DNA from: Rhizobium sp. ASV8
Lineage (GTDB): Bacteria; Pseudomonadota; Alphaproteobacteria; Rhizobiales; Rhizobiaceae
Assembly: GCF_016429255.1 (NCBI RefSeq)
Contig: NZ_JAELUG010000047.1
Span: 1-45,422 of the forward strand
DNA: 45,422 bases
Direction of reading: 5' to 3'
A program made the position numbers and the translations under genes. Shown here piece by piece: positions 1 through 8,838 of this stretch (the stretch's first letter is position 1; each line of letters opens with the position of its first letter). The notes under the pieces were generated by a model. It did no database searches. It was given only the letters and a program-made list of their open reading frames with translations, and was not told the DNA's origin.

Positions 1-71
1 GGAATGTGGAATAGTAGGAGGATTGAGCGTTTTCACGATCCAAAGAAACGCGGAAGCGCTCTGAAGCACCC

Positions 72-100
72 GTCCCGTATTCAAATATCGAATACGGGAC
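72..100. repeat. Perfect inverted repeat (hairpin) upstream of aapQ-like gene
   Basis: Arms GTCCCGTATTC (72-82) and GAATACGGGAC (90-100) are perfectly complementary with a 7-nt loop. There is no T-run, so it is unlikely to be a simple rho-independent terminator. In Aap/Bzt-type operons the binding-protein gene precedes the permeases, and a hairpin in that gap commonly stabilises the upstream message. The binding-protein gene would lie just outside the window. The hairpin also argues that the permease starts downstream of it, at 133. Confidence 0.7.
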
Positions 101-132
101 ATCCCCCGCTCTCGAATGTACCGGAAGAACGC

Positions 133-1281
133 ATGGCCTTGCTTCATGACGTGCGGTATCGCGCGCTATTCTATCAATGCCTGGCAGTCATATTAGTCGC
201 CATACTCGCGTGGTCGATGTTTACCACGGCCAGCCAGAATCTGGCCAAGCAGGATATTGCGACAGGCTTCTCCTATCTGTCTCGACAGGCCGGGTTCGTT
301 ATCAGCGAGACGGCGATCGCTTACGAACCGACCGATACCGTCGCGCGGGCGCTGCTGGTCGGCATCGCCAATACGGTGAAAGTCTCAGTGCTTGCGGCCA
401 TCTTCGGCACGGTGATCGGCTTGCTTGTCGGCATCGGACGGATGTCGCGCAATCCATTGCTGCAGCGTCTGATGCTTGTCTACATCGAAGTGATGCGCAA
501 TGTTCCACTGCTGCTGTATCTTTTGTTCTGGTATGCTCTGATCATAAATGTCCTACCGCCGGTGCGCGCTGCCTTGGCGATCGCACCGAACATCTATCTT
601 TCCAATAGCGGCCTTGCCATTCCAGCTGTATCGGCAGCCAATGGTTTCACCGCTCCGCTACTAGCAATTGTTGCTGGCTTGGCAATGGGCCTCTTGACCT
701 ATCGCATAGCACTGGGACGCAGCCTCGCCCAAGGTCGACCGAACCATGTAGGAGTGATTGCAATTGCATTGGCCATCGTTCCCATCTTGCTGGTCTGGCT
801 TTTATACGGGATCCATCTCAGCTGGGATCTTCCCCAGCAGGGTCGTTTCCGCCTGAGCGGCGGCTTGCAGATCCGCCCGGAATTCGTCGCCCTTCTTTTT
901 GGCCTTGCGCTCAACGTATCGGCAAACGTCGCCGAGATCGTGCGCGCCGGCATTCAGGCCATCAACAAAGGACAATGGGAAGCATCCATGGCCCTTGGGC
1001 TTTCTCGGGGCAATGCACTGCGCCTGATTATCCTTCCGCAAGCATTGCGGATCATGATCCCTCCGCTTACCAACATCTACCTGACGGTCTTCAAGAACAG
1101 TTCGCTTGCGATTGCGATCGGCTATCCGGACCTCGTCATGGTGTCCAATACCATCATGAATCAGACCGGGCAGGCCATGGAAACGATAGCAGTGTTCATG
1201 GGGGTATATCTCGGCCTTTCCATCGCGATTTCACTGCTGATGAATTGGTATAACGCGCGTATCGCGTTGAAGGAGCGCTGA
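133..1281 (+). CDS. aapQ: AapQ/BztB-type general L-amino acid ABC transporter permease
   Basis: Inner-membrane permease of a polar amino-acid ABC importer (HisM/GlnP family), 382 aa from this start. The N-terminal segment (LLHDVRYRALFYQ) and the long region between the first and later membrane segments match the AapQ/BztB type, which is longer than ordinary HisM permeases. The ATPase-contacting EAA loop is visible at about residues 281-310 (QWEASMALGL... LPQALRIMIPP). The start at 133 has a GGAAGA ribosome site 6 nt upstream; an in-frame ATG at 4 would add 43 residues that read through the hairpin at 72-100 and do not look like permease. It is followed 2 nt later by the AapM-like gene. Exact substrate range is not readable. 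Confidence 0.88.
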   Translation: MALLHDVRYRALFYQCLAVILVAILAWSMFTTASQNLAKQDIATGFSYLSRQAGFVISETAIAYEPTDTVARALLVGIANTVKVSVLAAIFGTVIGLLVGIGRMSRNPLLQRLMLVYIEVMRNVPLLLYLLFWYALIINVLPPVRAALAIAPNIYLSNSGLAIPAVSAANGFTAPLLAIVAGLAMGLLTYRIALGRSLAQGRPNHVGVIAIALAIVPILLVWLLYGIHLSWDLPQQGRFRLSGGLQIRPEFVALLFGLALNVSANVAEIVRAGIQAINKGQWEASMALGLSRGNALRLIILPQALRIMIPPLTNIYLTVFKNSSLAIAIGYPDLVMVSNTIMNQTGQAMETIAVFMGVYLGLSIAISLLMNWYNARIALKER

Positions 1282-1283
1282 CG

Positions 1284-2378
1284 ATGGCGGATATCGACCT
1301 TCGACTGACCGAATTTGCCCCGCAACCGCCACCCAAAAGGCAGGCGCAATGGATGCGGGCGTGGTTCGGGACACCTGGCAACACCATAATCACGATTCTC
1401 TGCGCCGGTGCCCTGCTCATGCTGGGAAAGCATGCAATCGACTGGCTGCTGATCAACGCTACCTTCATCGGCACTCCCGCCGACTGCAAAAGCGGTTCCG
1501 GTGCATGCTGGCCGTTTCTCGCCACCAAGCTGCGTTACATGCTCTTCGGATTCTATCCTTACGAAGAGCAGTGGCGGCCACTTTCGGCATTGATTTTATT
1601 CATGGCCGGTGCCTTGGTATCGATGCTGCCATGGCTCTGGGGCCGAACATTGCTCGGCGCATGGTGCTTGGTGCTGATGCCGGCGCTATACATTCTGATG
1701 GCTGGGGGCGTCTTCGGTCTGGCGCCGGTGCCGACAAGCCAATGGGGAGGCCTGCCGCTCTCGTTCCTGCTCTCTTTCGTCGGACTTGCCTGCGCCCTGC
1801 CGCTCGGCATCCTGCTGGCGCTCTCCCGCATATCCGAGCTGCCCGTCATCAGAATTCTCGCGGTTGGCTTCATCGAAATCGTGCGTGGCGTTCCGCTGAT
1901 CAGCATCCTGTTCATGGCAACGGTGATGCTGCCGCTGTTCATGCCGGAAGGCGTCACGATCGACAAGCTGCTTCGGGCGCAGATCGCCATCATCATCTTC
2001 GCGGCCGCCTATATTGCCGAGATCGTACGCGGAGGGTTACAGGATGTTCCGAGAGGCCAGAGCGAAGCCGGATCGGCGCTTGGCCTGCACTATTGGCTCG
2101 TGATGTACAAGATCGTGCTTCCGCAGGCCATGAAGAAGGTGATCCCTCCCCTGGTCAGCCTCTTCATCGGCTTCTTTCAGGACACGACACTCGTGACTAT
2201 CGTCGGTCTTCTCGATTTTCTCGACACGGTGCGCTCGGCAATGCGGGATCCGGCATGGCAGGGCATTGCGGTCCTGGAAGGCTATCTCTTCGCAGCAGCC
2301 GTCTATTTCACCTTCAGCGCGCTGATGGGCAGCTATAGCCGGTTTCTGGAACGCTATTTCAAGACGACACATGACTAG
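1284..2378 (+). CDS. aapM: AapM/BztC-type general L-amino acid ABC transporter permease
   Basis: Second permease of the same importer, 364 aa. It has an N-terminal membrane segment around residues 33-52, a loop with a Cys pair (DCKSGSGACWPF), and the conserved C-terminal transmembrane domain with EAA loop near residues 257-290 (GQSEAGSALGL...LPQAMKKVIPPLVS). The start ATG has AGGAG at 1270-1274, inside the end of the upstream gene, so translation is probably coupled. In known aapJQMP operons the ATPase gene aapP follows; here the next gene is an amidase, so the ATPase must be upstream of the window or elsewhere. Confidence 0.88.
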   Translation: MADIDLRLTEFAPQPPPKRQAQWMRAWFGTPGNTIITILCAGALLMLGKHAIDWLLINATFIGTPADCKSGSGACWPFLATKLRYMLFGFYPYEEQWRPLSALILFMAGALVSMLPWLWGRTLLGAWCLVLMPALYILMAGGVFGLAPVPTSQWGGLPLSFLLSFVGLACALPLGILLALSRISELPVIRILAVGFIEIVRGVPLISILFMATVMLPLFMPEGVTIDKLLRAQIAIIIFAAAYIAEIVRGGLQDVPRGQSEAGSALGLHYWLVMYKIVLPQAMKKVIPPLVSLFIGFFQDTTLVTIVGLLDFLDTVRSAMRDPAWQGIAVLEGYLFAAAVYFTFSALMGSYSRFLERYFKTTHD

Positions 2379-2561
2379 AGATAGCTTGCCAACGCAAAGC
2401 AGCCACGGGCAGTTGCTTGACCTATGTTCCAAACCGCGTTTAGGCGGAGCCTTGCAACAGGATAGGCTTCGCCATTTTCTCAGCATTGACCGTGGGTCGC
2501 ATTGATAAATCAACCGGTCCATCTATAACCGCAGCATGCTTTGAACGAGGAGGTTCGCTGT

Positions 2562-3905
2562 ATGAGTGCTGCATTTTCTCCCATGTCTCTTCGCGACGCT
2601 CGTTTCATCGTCGCAGAACATGGTCCTGACGCCCTGCGTGAAATCGTTTTGGCGCGCGCCTCGGACAATCGCGACAACGCCGTCATTCAAACGAATGCCA
2701 AAGCCTCTCAGACAACCGTGGGCGGGCCTCTTCACGGCATAGCCTTCGGGGTGAAGGATAACATCGACGTGGCGGGCTACATGACAACCGGCGCATGCCC
2801 GGGTCTCGCCGAAAATCTTGCAAATGCCGATGCACCGGCGGTTGCCGCCCTTCGATCGGCCGGCGGCTATGTTCCGGTTAAGCTCAACATGCACGAACTT
2901 GCCTTCGGCATTACTTCGAACAACCCTGCATTTGGCGCCGTCCGCAACCCATTCGACCCGAACCGCAGCGCGGGCGGCTCCTCCGGCGGCAGTGGCGCCG
3001 CGGTCGCCCGCGGTGTTGTGCCCTTTGCCCTCGGCTCCGATACGGGAGGTTCATCCCGTATTCCGGCTGCCTTCTGCTCGATCGTCGGCTTTCGGCCATC
3101 GACCGGGCGATACCAGGAGGGAGGCGCCCTCCTGCTTTCTCCGACCCGCGACACGATCGGTCCGATGACGGTAAACTGCGCCGATCTGGCCGAAATCGAC
3201 GGAATCATTACAGGCGAGCATGTCCTTCCGGCCCTGCCGGAACGGCCCTTGCGCCTCGGTGTGCTCTGGGACAAACGCGGATTGTCTCTCAGTGTCGATG
3301 AGGCCGTCGCCAGCGCGCTTGGCAGACTTGGCCTCTCGGGAGAAATCGATCTCGTTCTTATTGATGCTTCCGAATTCGAGGATATCGATGCACGCATCGG
3401 CGGCCCTGTGGTGTTCAACGAGGCCTTCGAGTTCTGGACGGCCTTTTGTGCGAACCGGCTCGGCAAGACACTTGCAGAATTCACCTCCACCATCGCCAGC
3501 CCCGACGTCCGCATGATTTTTGAGCGACTTCCCTCGTTCGCAGCCGAAAGCAGAGAAGCCTTCACACATGCGCTTGACGGCGGATTGGCCTCGCTGCGCC
3601 AGAGATATGAGCAACTCCTCAGCAGCCAGCGGCTCGATGCTATCATCATGCCGACGGTTCCGGTGCAGCCGCCCTTGATCGGCGAGGATGACCTCATGCA
3701 AACGGATGCCGGGTTGGTTTCGACATTCCATACGGTGACGAGCCATGCGGTGCTGGCGACCCTGACGGGAGCACCATCTGTCTCTGTTCCCGCAGGATTG
3801 GATCGAGATGGCCTTCCGGTCGGCCTGATGATCGAAGGCAGGCGCCATGACGACCGCACCTTGCTCGCAATTGCCTGCAAGATCGAAGCCCTGCTCACCC
3901 AATAG
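2562..3905 (+). CDS. Amidase (amidase-signature family)
   Basis: Hydrolase of carboxylic amides, 447 aa, cytoplasmic. The Ser-cisSer-Lys triad of the amidase-signature family is visible: Lys65 in FGVKDNIDV, Ser141 in AGGSSGGS, and the nucleophile Ser164 in GSDTGGSSRIPA. The stretch GFRPSTGRY...SPTRDTIGPM resembles the indoleacetamide/mandelamide hydrolase branch more than GatA, and no tRNA-amidotransferase partners are nearby. ATG at 2562 is chosen over an upstream TTG (2541) because GAGGAGG at 2547-2553 sits 8 nt before it. It lies 183 nt after the amino-acid permeases on the same strand, so it could release ammonia or an acid from an imported amide. The substrate is unknown. Confidence 0.87.
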   Translation: MSAAFSPMSLRDARFIVAEHGPDALREIVLARASDNRDNAVIQTNAKASQTTVGGPLHGIAFGVKDNIDVAGYMTTGACPGLAENLANADAPAVAALRSAGGYVPVKLNMHELAFGITSNNPAFGAVRNPFDPNRSAGGSSGGSGAAVARGVVPFALGSDTGGSSRIPAAFCSIVGFRPSTGRYQEGGALLLSPTRDTIGPMTVNCADLAEIDGIITGEHVLPALPERPLRLGVLWDKRGLSLSVDEAVASALGRLGLSGEIDLVLIDASEFEDIDARIGGPVVFNEAFEFWTAFCANRLGKTLAEFTSTIASPDVRMIFERLPSFAAESREAFTHALDGGLASLRQRYEQLLSSQRLDAIIMPTVPVQPPLIGEDDLMQTDAGLVSTFHTVTSHAVLATLTGAPSVSVPAGLDRDGLPVGLMIEGRRHDDRTLLAIACKIEALLTQ

Positions 3906-4255
3906 GCCTGGAGCGATTCCGGGAAGAGTATGCAGCGGTATCGCATCCGGAATTGTTTGGGGTCGATAGCGCGAAGCCCTTCGTAGCCTCCTTGGATGGC
4001 CAAACCGCTCTTGAGCGTTTGGGCCGCCCAAGCGAGTTCATGCTGATCGAAACCGCGAGGCTTTTGTCATTGCGCGCGGCTCCCATGGGCTCTGGCCGCA
4101 TTCGCACCCTTGTTGGCACCATTCAAACCCTCTGCTTGTTTGAATGCAAAGGCTTCTTCCGCGAATATCAAGCCGGTCCCGATGGATCGGCAAACCTCTC
4201 GCTTCCGTAGCGAGAGCGGCCGGTTCGTCTACAGCCAATTCAATTGGAGACGCAT
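3906..4255. other. 350-nt intergenic region with degenerate palindromic repeat
   Basis: No convincing gene. At 3916-3953 ATTCCGG and CCGGAAT form the ends of a roughly 40-nt palindromic unit containing TGCAGCGGTATCGCATCC, similar in style to the better-preserved repeat at 6433-6537. Around 3998-4024 there is a second imperfect hairpin (CGCTC-TT-GAGCG core). The 3' end must hold the catalase promoter and leader, but I see no clear -35/-10 or OxyR site. Short open frames here show no recognisable domain. Confidence 0.5.
4235..4247 (+). promoter_or_regulatory. Palindrome overlapping the catalase ribosome site
   Basis: CCAATTCAATTGG is a perfect 6+1+6 palindrome whose right arm overlaps the GGAG ribosome site (4246-4249) of the catalase gene, 8 nt before its ATG. 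It could be an operator or could partly mask the ribosome site; function is inferred from position only. Confidence 0.35.
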
Positions 4256-5710
4256 ATGACTGACCGCAAGCTGACCACTGCGGCGGGCGCACCCGTCGTT
4301 GACAATTTCAATATCTACACGGCAGGCCCGCGAGGGCCGGCGCTCCTTCAGGACGTCTGGCTGATAGAAAAGCTGGCGCATTTTGACCGTGAGGTCATTC
4401 CGGAACGCCGCATGCATGCCAAGGGTGCGGGCGCTTTTGGAACCTTCACCGTCACCAACGACATCACGCGCTTCACGAAAGCGGCAATTTTCTCGAAAGT
4501 CGGAAAGAAGACCGAGATGTTCGCACGCTTCTCGACGGTGGCGGGTGAACGAGGCGCTGCCGACGCGGAACGCGATATTCGCGGGTTCGCACTGAAATTC
4601 TATACCGAACAAGGCAACTGGGACCTCGTCGGCAACAATACGCCCGTCTTCTTTTTCCGTGACCCTCTTCGGTTTCCGGATCTCAACCACGCCATCAAAC
4701 GGGACCCCCGCACCGGTATGCGCAGCGCGGAGAGCAACTGGGATTTCTGGACGCTGTTGCCGGAGGCGCTCCACCAGGTAACCATCGTCATGAGCGAGCG
4801 TGGCATCCCTCAAAGCTTCCGCCATATGCATGGCTTCGGCAGTCACACCTTCAGCTTCATCAATGCCGACGATCAGCGGTTCTGGGTCAAGTTCACGTTC
4901 AAGACCCAACAGGGCATTCGCAACCTCACGGACGACGAGGCAAAGTCGCTCATCGGCGCGGATCGCGAGAGCCATCATCGCGATCTCTTCGAAAGCATCG
5001 AGCGCGGAGACTTTCCTCGCTGGACGCTCTACGTCCAGGTCATGCCAGAGAAGGCTGCCGCCACCCATCCGGTCAACCCCTTCGACGTGACGAAGGTCTG
5101 GCCTCACAAGGATTATCCTCTGATCGAGGTCGGTGTGATGGAACTCGACCGCAATCCCGAAAACGTCTTCGCCGAGGTCGAACAGGCATCCTTCACGCCC
5201 GCAAGCGTCGTCCCTGGCATCGGCTTTTCCCCGGACAGGATGCTCCAGGCGCGGCTCTTCTCCTATGGCGACGCGGCTCGTTACCGTCTTGGCGTGAATC
5301 ATCACCAGATTCCGGTCAATGCGCCACGCTGCCCGTACCACTCCTACCATCGCGATGGTGCGATGCGCGTCGATGGAAACCAGGGTGCGCGAACCACCTA
5401 CGTCCCGAATTCGAAAGACGAATGGGCCGAACAGCCGGACTTTCGCGAGCCGCCCCTTTTGATCGAAGGCGCTGCGGACCATTGGGATCATCGCGTCGAT
5501 GAGGATCACTTCGAACAGCCCGGAAACCTGTTCCGGCTGATGTCAGCCCAACAACGACAGACGCTGTTCGACAACACGGCACGCGCCCTCTCCGGCGTAT
5601 CTCTTCACATCCAGCAACGACACGTCGCGCACTGCTCGAAGGCCGATCCGGCTTACGGAGCCGGCGTCGCCATGGCGCTTGGAATTTCTCTCGAACAAAC
5701 CGCAGAATAG
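4256..5710 (+). CDS. katA: Monofunctional heme catalase (clade 3, small subunit)
   Basis: Disproportionates hydrogen peroxide to water and oxygen; 484 aa, the size of small-subunit clade-3 catalases. Visible are catalytic His54 in [14 protein letters not shown], the Asn127/128 pair in VGNNTPVFF, the conserved [23 protein letters not shown] segment (residues 164-183), and the proximal heme ligand Tyr337 in [14 protein letters not shown]. There is no signal peptide, so it is cytoplasmic. ATG at 4256 has GGAG 6 nt upstream; an in-frame TTG at 4244 is less likely. It forms an operon with the HD-domain gene 9 nt downstream, whose ribosome site overlaps this stop codon. The symbol reflects the usual name for this clade, not a proven orthology. 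Confidence 0.95.
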   Translation: MTDRKLTTAAGAPVVDNFNIYTAGPRGPALLQDVWLIEKLAHFDREVIPERRMHAKGAGAFGTFTVTNDITRFTKAAIFSKVGKKTEMFARFSTVAGERGAADAERDIRGFALKFYTEQGNWDLVGNNTPVFFFRDPLRFPDLNHAIKRDPRTGMRSAESNWDFWTLLPEALHQVTIVMSERGIPQSFRHMHGFGSHTFSFINADDQRFWVKFTFKTQQGIRNLTDDEAKSLIGADRESHHRDLFESIERGDFPRWTLYVQVMPEKAAATHPVNPFDVTKVWPHKDYPLIEVGVMELDRNPENVFAEVEQASFTPASVVPGIGFSPDRMLQARLFSYGDAARYRLGVNHHQIPVNAPRCPYHSYHRDGAMRVDGNQGARTTYVPNSKDEWAEQPDFREPPLLIEGAADHWDHRVDEDHFEQPGNLFRLMSAQQRQTLFDNTARALSGVSLHIQQRHVAHCSKADPAYGAGVAMALGISLEQTAE

Positions 5711-5719
5711 GAGCCGAAT

Positions 5720-6370
5720 ATGTCTCGTACTTCAGAAATCATCGCAGGTATCACGATCCCCGACAGCTCGATGGCAAAGGCCGCGACGGAACTGGTCCGG
5801 GATACCGAGACGGACCTGCTCTATCACCACTCCCGTCGCGTCTTCCTGTTCGGCGCCCTGACGGGCGATCGCAAGGGTCTGAAATATGATCCGGAACTTC
5901 TCTATGTCGGTGCCATGTTCCACGACATGGGTCTGATCGATTCCTACGCCAGTGAGACCGAGCGCTTCGAAGTCGACGGTGCGAATGCCGCACGGGCTTT
6001 CCTCGAATCCTACGATGTCTCGGAGAGGGACGTCGACGATGTCTGGGATTCCATCGCCCTCCACACAACACCGGGCATTCCCCAGCATAAGCGACCGACA
6101 GTTGCCCTCGTGACAGCGGGCGTCGAGATGGACGTGCTTGGCCTTGCCTACGACGATTTCACCACCGAGCAGCGACAGGAGATCTGTAGCTGCCATCCAC
6201 GTGGTCTCAAGTTCAAGCATGGTATCCTGTCGGCGTTCTGCTACGGCACGATCAAGAAGCCGGAGACAACGTTCGGTAACGTCAAGGCGGATGTCCTTGC
6301 CCGTATGGATCCCACCTACAAGCGGGTGGACTTTGCGGAACTGATCATGGGCTCGAAATGGGATAGCTGA
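5720..6370 (+). CDS. HD-domain protein, cyanamide hydratase (DDI1/Cah) family
   Basis: 216-aa metal-dependent HD-domain protein. Metal ligands are visible as His36/His37 (LLYHHSRRVFLFG), His68-Asp69 (AMFHDMGL), His115 (IALHTTPGI) and a downstream Asp near 138. The overall layout and length match the cyanamide hydratase family (fungal Cah, yeast DDI2/DDI3), which adds water to cyanamide to give urea; bacterial members are mostly uncharacterised and may act on other small nitriles or isonitriles. Its AGGAG overlaps the catalase stop codon, so the two are co-translated. A terminator follows at 6389-6425. The substrate assignment is inference from family; another phosphohydrolase-like role remains possible. 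Confidence 0.78.
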   Translation: MSRTSEIIAGITIPDSSMAKAATELVRDTETDLLYHHSRRVFLFGALTGDRKGLKYDPELLYVGAMFHDMGLIDSYASETERFEVDGANAARAFLESYDVSERDVDDVWDSIALHTTPGIPQHKRPTVALVTAGVEMDVLGLAYDDFTTEQRQEICSCHPRGLKFKHGILSAFCYGTIKKPETTFGNVKADVLARMDPTYKRVDFAELIMGSKWDS

Positions 6371-6388
6371 GGACAACCAATCGCAGGC

Positions 6389-6425
6389 GGCGATCGAGGG
6401 CGATGCTCCTTCGATCGCCATTTTC
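6389..6425 (+). terminator. Rho-independent terminator after catalase-HD operon
   Basis: GGCGATCGA (6389-6397) pairs perfectly with TCGATCGCC (6411-6419) over a 13-nt loop, followed by ATTTTCT. It lies 18 nt after the HD-gene stop codon. Confidence 0.8.
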
Positions 6426-6432
6426 TATGGAA

Positions 6433-6537
6433 GCATGTCGCGCAAAAGTGTGCAGCGGTTTTGCGGCTACGGCATTCATAACATCAAGGAGCTAAAGCGC
6501 AGAAAGCGAATCTTAGAGATCGCGACGCGCTTTAGGG
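6433..6537. repeat. Rhizobial-type intergenic repeat element
   Basis: Starts GCATGTCGCGCAAAAGTGTG, continues with CAGCGGTTTTGCGG, and ends in an AAAGCGC...GCGCTTT region. From memory this word order is typical of short intergenic repeats abundant in Rhizobium and Agrobacterium genomes. It sits between the convergent HD gene and AraC regulator, and its right end supplies the stop codon of the regulator. The family assignment rests on recall, not on an alignment. Confidence 0.6.
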
Positions 6538-7488
6538 CCTTCTGAAGCTTGCCCTATATTGGCCCGGCGTCACGCCGAGCCTCTTTGCAAATACCTGCCG
6601 CATCCGGTGCGGGGTGCCGAAGCCGCATTGGAAGGCGATTTCCTTCAAAGCAAGCGGGCTTCCTTCCAGCAGGTTCCTTGCCGCATCCACCCGTGCCTGT
6701 TCCACGAATTCGCCAGGCGTCGTCTTCGCCTCCTGCAGAAAGAAGCGTGCGAAGTTGCGTCGGCTCATGCCCGCATGTTCCGCCAGATCGCCGACAGACA
6801 GCTTTCCGTTCAAATTTGACATGACGGACCTGTAGATAACGGCAAGCGGCGAACCATCGTCCGAAGGTGCGGCTATGTATGGGCTGAACTGCGACTGGCC
6901 ACCTTGCCGCTGGGCTACCACCACGAGGCGCTTGGCAACTGCCAGGGCCACGGCGCTGCCGTGATCCTCGTTGACGATGGCCAGTGCCAGGTCGATGCCA
7001 GCCGTAACCCCCGCCGACGTTAACAGGGCACCATCTCGAATGTAGATCCGATCGCGGTCGACCTCCGCGAGCGGAAATTGCTGCGCCAGGGCGTCGGCAT
7101 TCTGCCAGTGCGTGGTCACGCTCTTTCCGTCCAAAAGGCCGGCATGGCCAAGAATGAATGCACCGGTACAAACTGAACCGTAACGGGTAGCAAGAGCAGC
7201 CAGCTGCCGTACGCAGGACAAGACGTTGGCATCAGGCGCCTCGCTCGGAAGCGACGGGCCGCCGGCCACGAGAACCAGATCGAATTTCCGGATCGCATCC
7301 TCGTAGCGCTCATGAGCTGCCATTGGCATGCCGTTGGACGCCCGGAAAAACTCCCGTGGCCCGATCAAGGTCACCTCATAGCGACGCTCGGCGGAGACGA
7401 ATGCATTCGCTTCGTCGAACACGTCCATCGGACCGGAAACATCCAGTGCCTGGACTTTGGGGAAAACCAGGATTGCAACCGAGGGCAT
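6532..7488 (-). CDS. GlxA-family AraC transcriptional regulator (DJ-1/PfpI + AraC HTH)
   Basis: 318-aa regulator with an N-terminal DJ-1/PfpI-like domain (residues about 1-175; nucleophile-elbow Cys107 in GSVCTGAFILGHAGLL) and a C-terminal double helix-turn-helix AraC domain (about 220-318; LSVGDLAEHAGMSRRNFARFF and LKEIAFQCGFGTPHRMRQVF). Known relatives (GlxA, ArgR of Pseudomonas, CdhR, GbdR) control catabolism of nitrogenous compounds. The start at 7488 is preferred because GGAG lies 5 nt before it; an upstream in-frame ATG at 7548 would add 20 residues. It is convergent with the catalase-HD operon and downstream of the LacI gene on the same strand (187-nt gap). The target genes are unknown. 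Confidence 0.88.
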   Translation of the reverse strand: MPSVAILVFPKVQALDVSGPMDVFDEANAFVSAERRYEVTLIGPREFFRASNGMPMAAHERYEDAIRKFDLVLVAGGPSLPSEAPDANVLSCVRQLAALATRYGSVCTGAFILGHAGLLDGKSVTTHWQNADALAQQFPLAEVDRDRIYIRDGALLTSAGVTAGIDLALAIVNEDHGSAVALAVAKRLVVVAQRQGGQSQFSPYIAAPSDDGSPLAVIYRSVMSNLNGKLSVGDLAEHAGMSRRNFARFFLQEAKTTPGEFVEQARVDAARNLLEGSPLALKEIAFQCGFGTPHRMRQVFAKRLGVTPGQYRASFRRP

Positions 7489-7675
7489 TCTTACTCCATG
7501 CGCCAGCCACCGCCGAATGAATTGGGTAGGAATGAAGCGGGTGATCACGGATACTAGGAAACTGCTGATGTCCGGTCAAAAGCTTCCGATGACCGCGGGC
7601 AAGTTGTCACAACGTAAAGCGGCAGGCAAACGACAGCGTTTGCCTTCAAGGATCAGCCAACGGCACCGTCGCACC

Positions 7676-8728
7676 CTATGATGATATGGTGTGGTTGCTG
7701 GTTTCCAAAAGCGCCGCAGCAGATGGGCGCAATACAAGCTCCGTCGGGAGGACAATCCGTTCGGCCGGCGCATCCGGCTGCTCGACGCGAAAGAGCATCC
7801 GCCGCGCCGCCGCTCTGCCGACCTCGCCGGGATGCGTGGCGACGGAAGCCATCCGCGGACGCAGAACCTCGATCGCCTGCACATCGTCGAAGCCGATCAA
7901 TGCATGGTCATGTCCCGGTCGCAGCCCGCGATCGTGAAATGCAGCAGCGAGGTGAAATGCCACCACATCGTTGAAACATATGGTCGCCGTCGGGGCGGGC
8001 GTGGCATCCAGCAACTCGGCAACCCTGCTCTCCATGTCCCCGAAGGTCTCCGGGATCTTGACGATGTGAGGAGCCTCGAGGCCAAACGCCTCGATCGCCG
8101 CGTTGTATCCCTCCAGCCGCTCGACAAGGGCGGAATGTTCCGCCTCCTGGATGGCGAACGCGATACGGCGATGACCGAGGCCGACCAGGGCCTCGACCGC
8201 CGCCCACATGCCGCCACGGTAATCGACGCCGACATAGTCGACCGTTTCCACCACGTGGCGCAACACCTGCACGCAGGGAAGGCGGCTCATCGACGGCAGG
8301 GCTCGCCAATCTCTAGCAGTTCCGACGGCAGGGCAGAAAATGATCCCATCCACACCATGCTCGCACATGCGCCGCATGAGATCCGCCTGCCGATCCCTGT
8401 CGTCATGGCTGTTGCCGATCAAGACCGCCAGGCCGTGTTCTTCGAGCGCTTCTTCGATACCGGCAAACAGCTCCGCGAAAAACGGGTTACGCAGATTGGG
8501 CACGATGACACCGGCGATACCGCCGCTGCGCGATCTTAGCCGCGCCGCCGTCATGTTGCGCACATAGCCGAGCCGTTCCGTGGCGGCCAGAACCTTGAAG
8601 CGCGTTTCCTGCGCCACGAGCGGGCTGCCACGCATGACGAGGGATGCCGTGGCGCGTGACACACCCGCTTCTCTTGCCACGTCGATGAGTCGCGCCATGC
8701 CCCTCCGGCTCTTGCCATTCGCCATCAA
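7676..8728 (-). CDS. LacI-family transcriptional regulator
   Basis: 350-aa repressor. The N-terminal helix-turn-helix and hinge are clear at residues 12-57 (ARLIDVAREAGVSRATASLVMRGS...ATERLGYVRN), followed by a periplasmic-binding-protein-like ligand domain (GIAGVIVPNLRNPFFAELFAGIEEAL...ATICFNDVVAFHLAAAFHDRG...IGFDDVQAIEVLRP). Such ligand domains usually bind a sugar or polyol. It is divergent from the three-gene FAD dehydrogenase operon, with a perfect 18-bp palindrome in the shared intergenic region, so it most likely represses that operon and possibly itself. Two adjacent ATG codons at 8728 and 8725 are both possible starts. Confidence 0.92.
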   Translation of the reverse strand: MMANGKSRRGMARLIDVAREAGVSRATASLVMRGSPLVAQETRFKVLAATERLGYVRNMTAARLRSRSGGIAGVIVPNLRNPFFAELFAGIEEALEEHGLAVLIGNSHDDRDRQADLMRRMCEHGVDGIIFCPAVGTARDWRALPSMSRLPCVQVLRHVVETVDYVGVDYRGGMWAAVEALVGLGHRRIAFAIQEAEHSALVERLEGYNAAIEAFGLEAPHIVKIPETFGDMESRVAELLDATPAPTATICFNDVVAFHLAAAFHDRGLRPGHDHALIGFDDVQAIEVLRPRMASVATHPGEVGRAAARRMLFRVEQPDAPAERIVLPTELVLRPSAAALLETSNHTISS

Positions 8729-8838
8729 TGCGCCATTTCCTCCCTCACGCCGTTGTTCACGGCGGCTCCGTGCGGGCGGTATGAATAGCTCTCCCGCGTG
8801 CCTTGGTCCACTCTTTCCATATTACCAGATTTTTGTTG

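Noticed and set aside
4..132. N-terminal extension of the first permease from an ATG at 4
   Set aside because: The 43 extra residues read through a perfect hairpin and are polar; the ATG at 133 has a proper ribosome site and matches the AapQ N-terminus.
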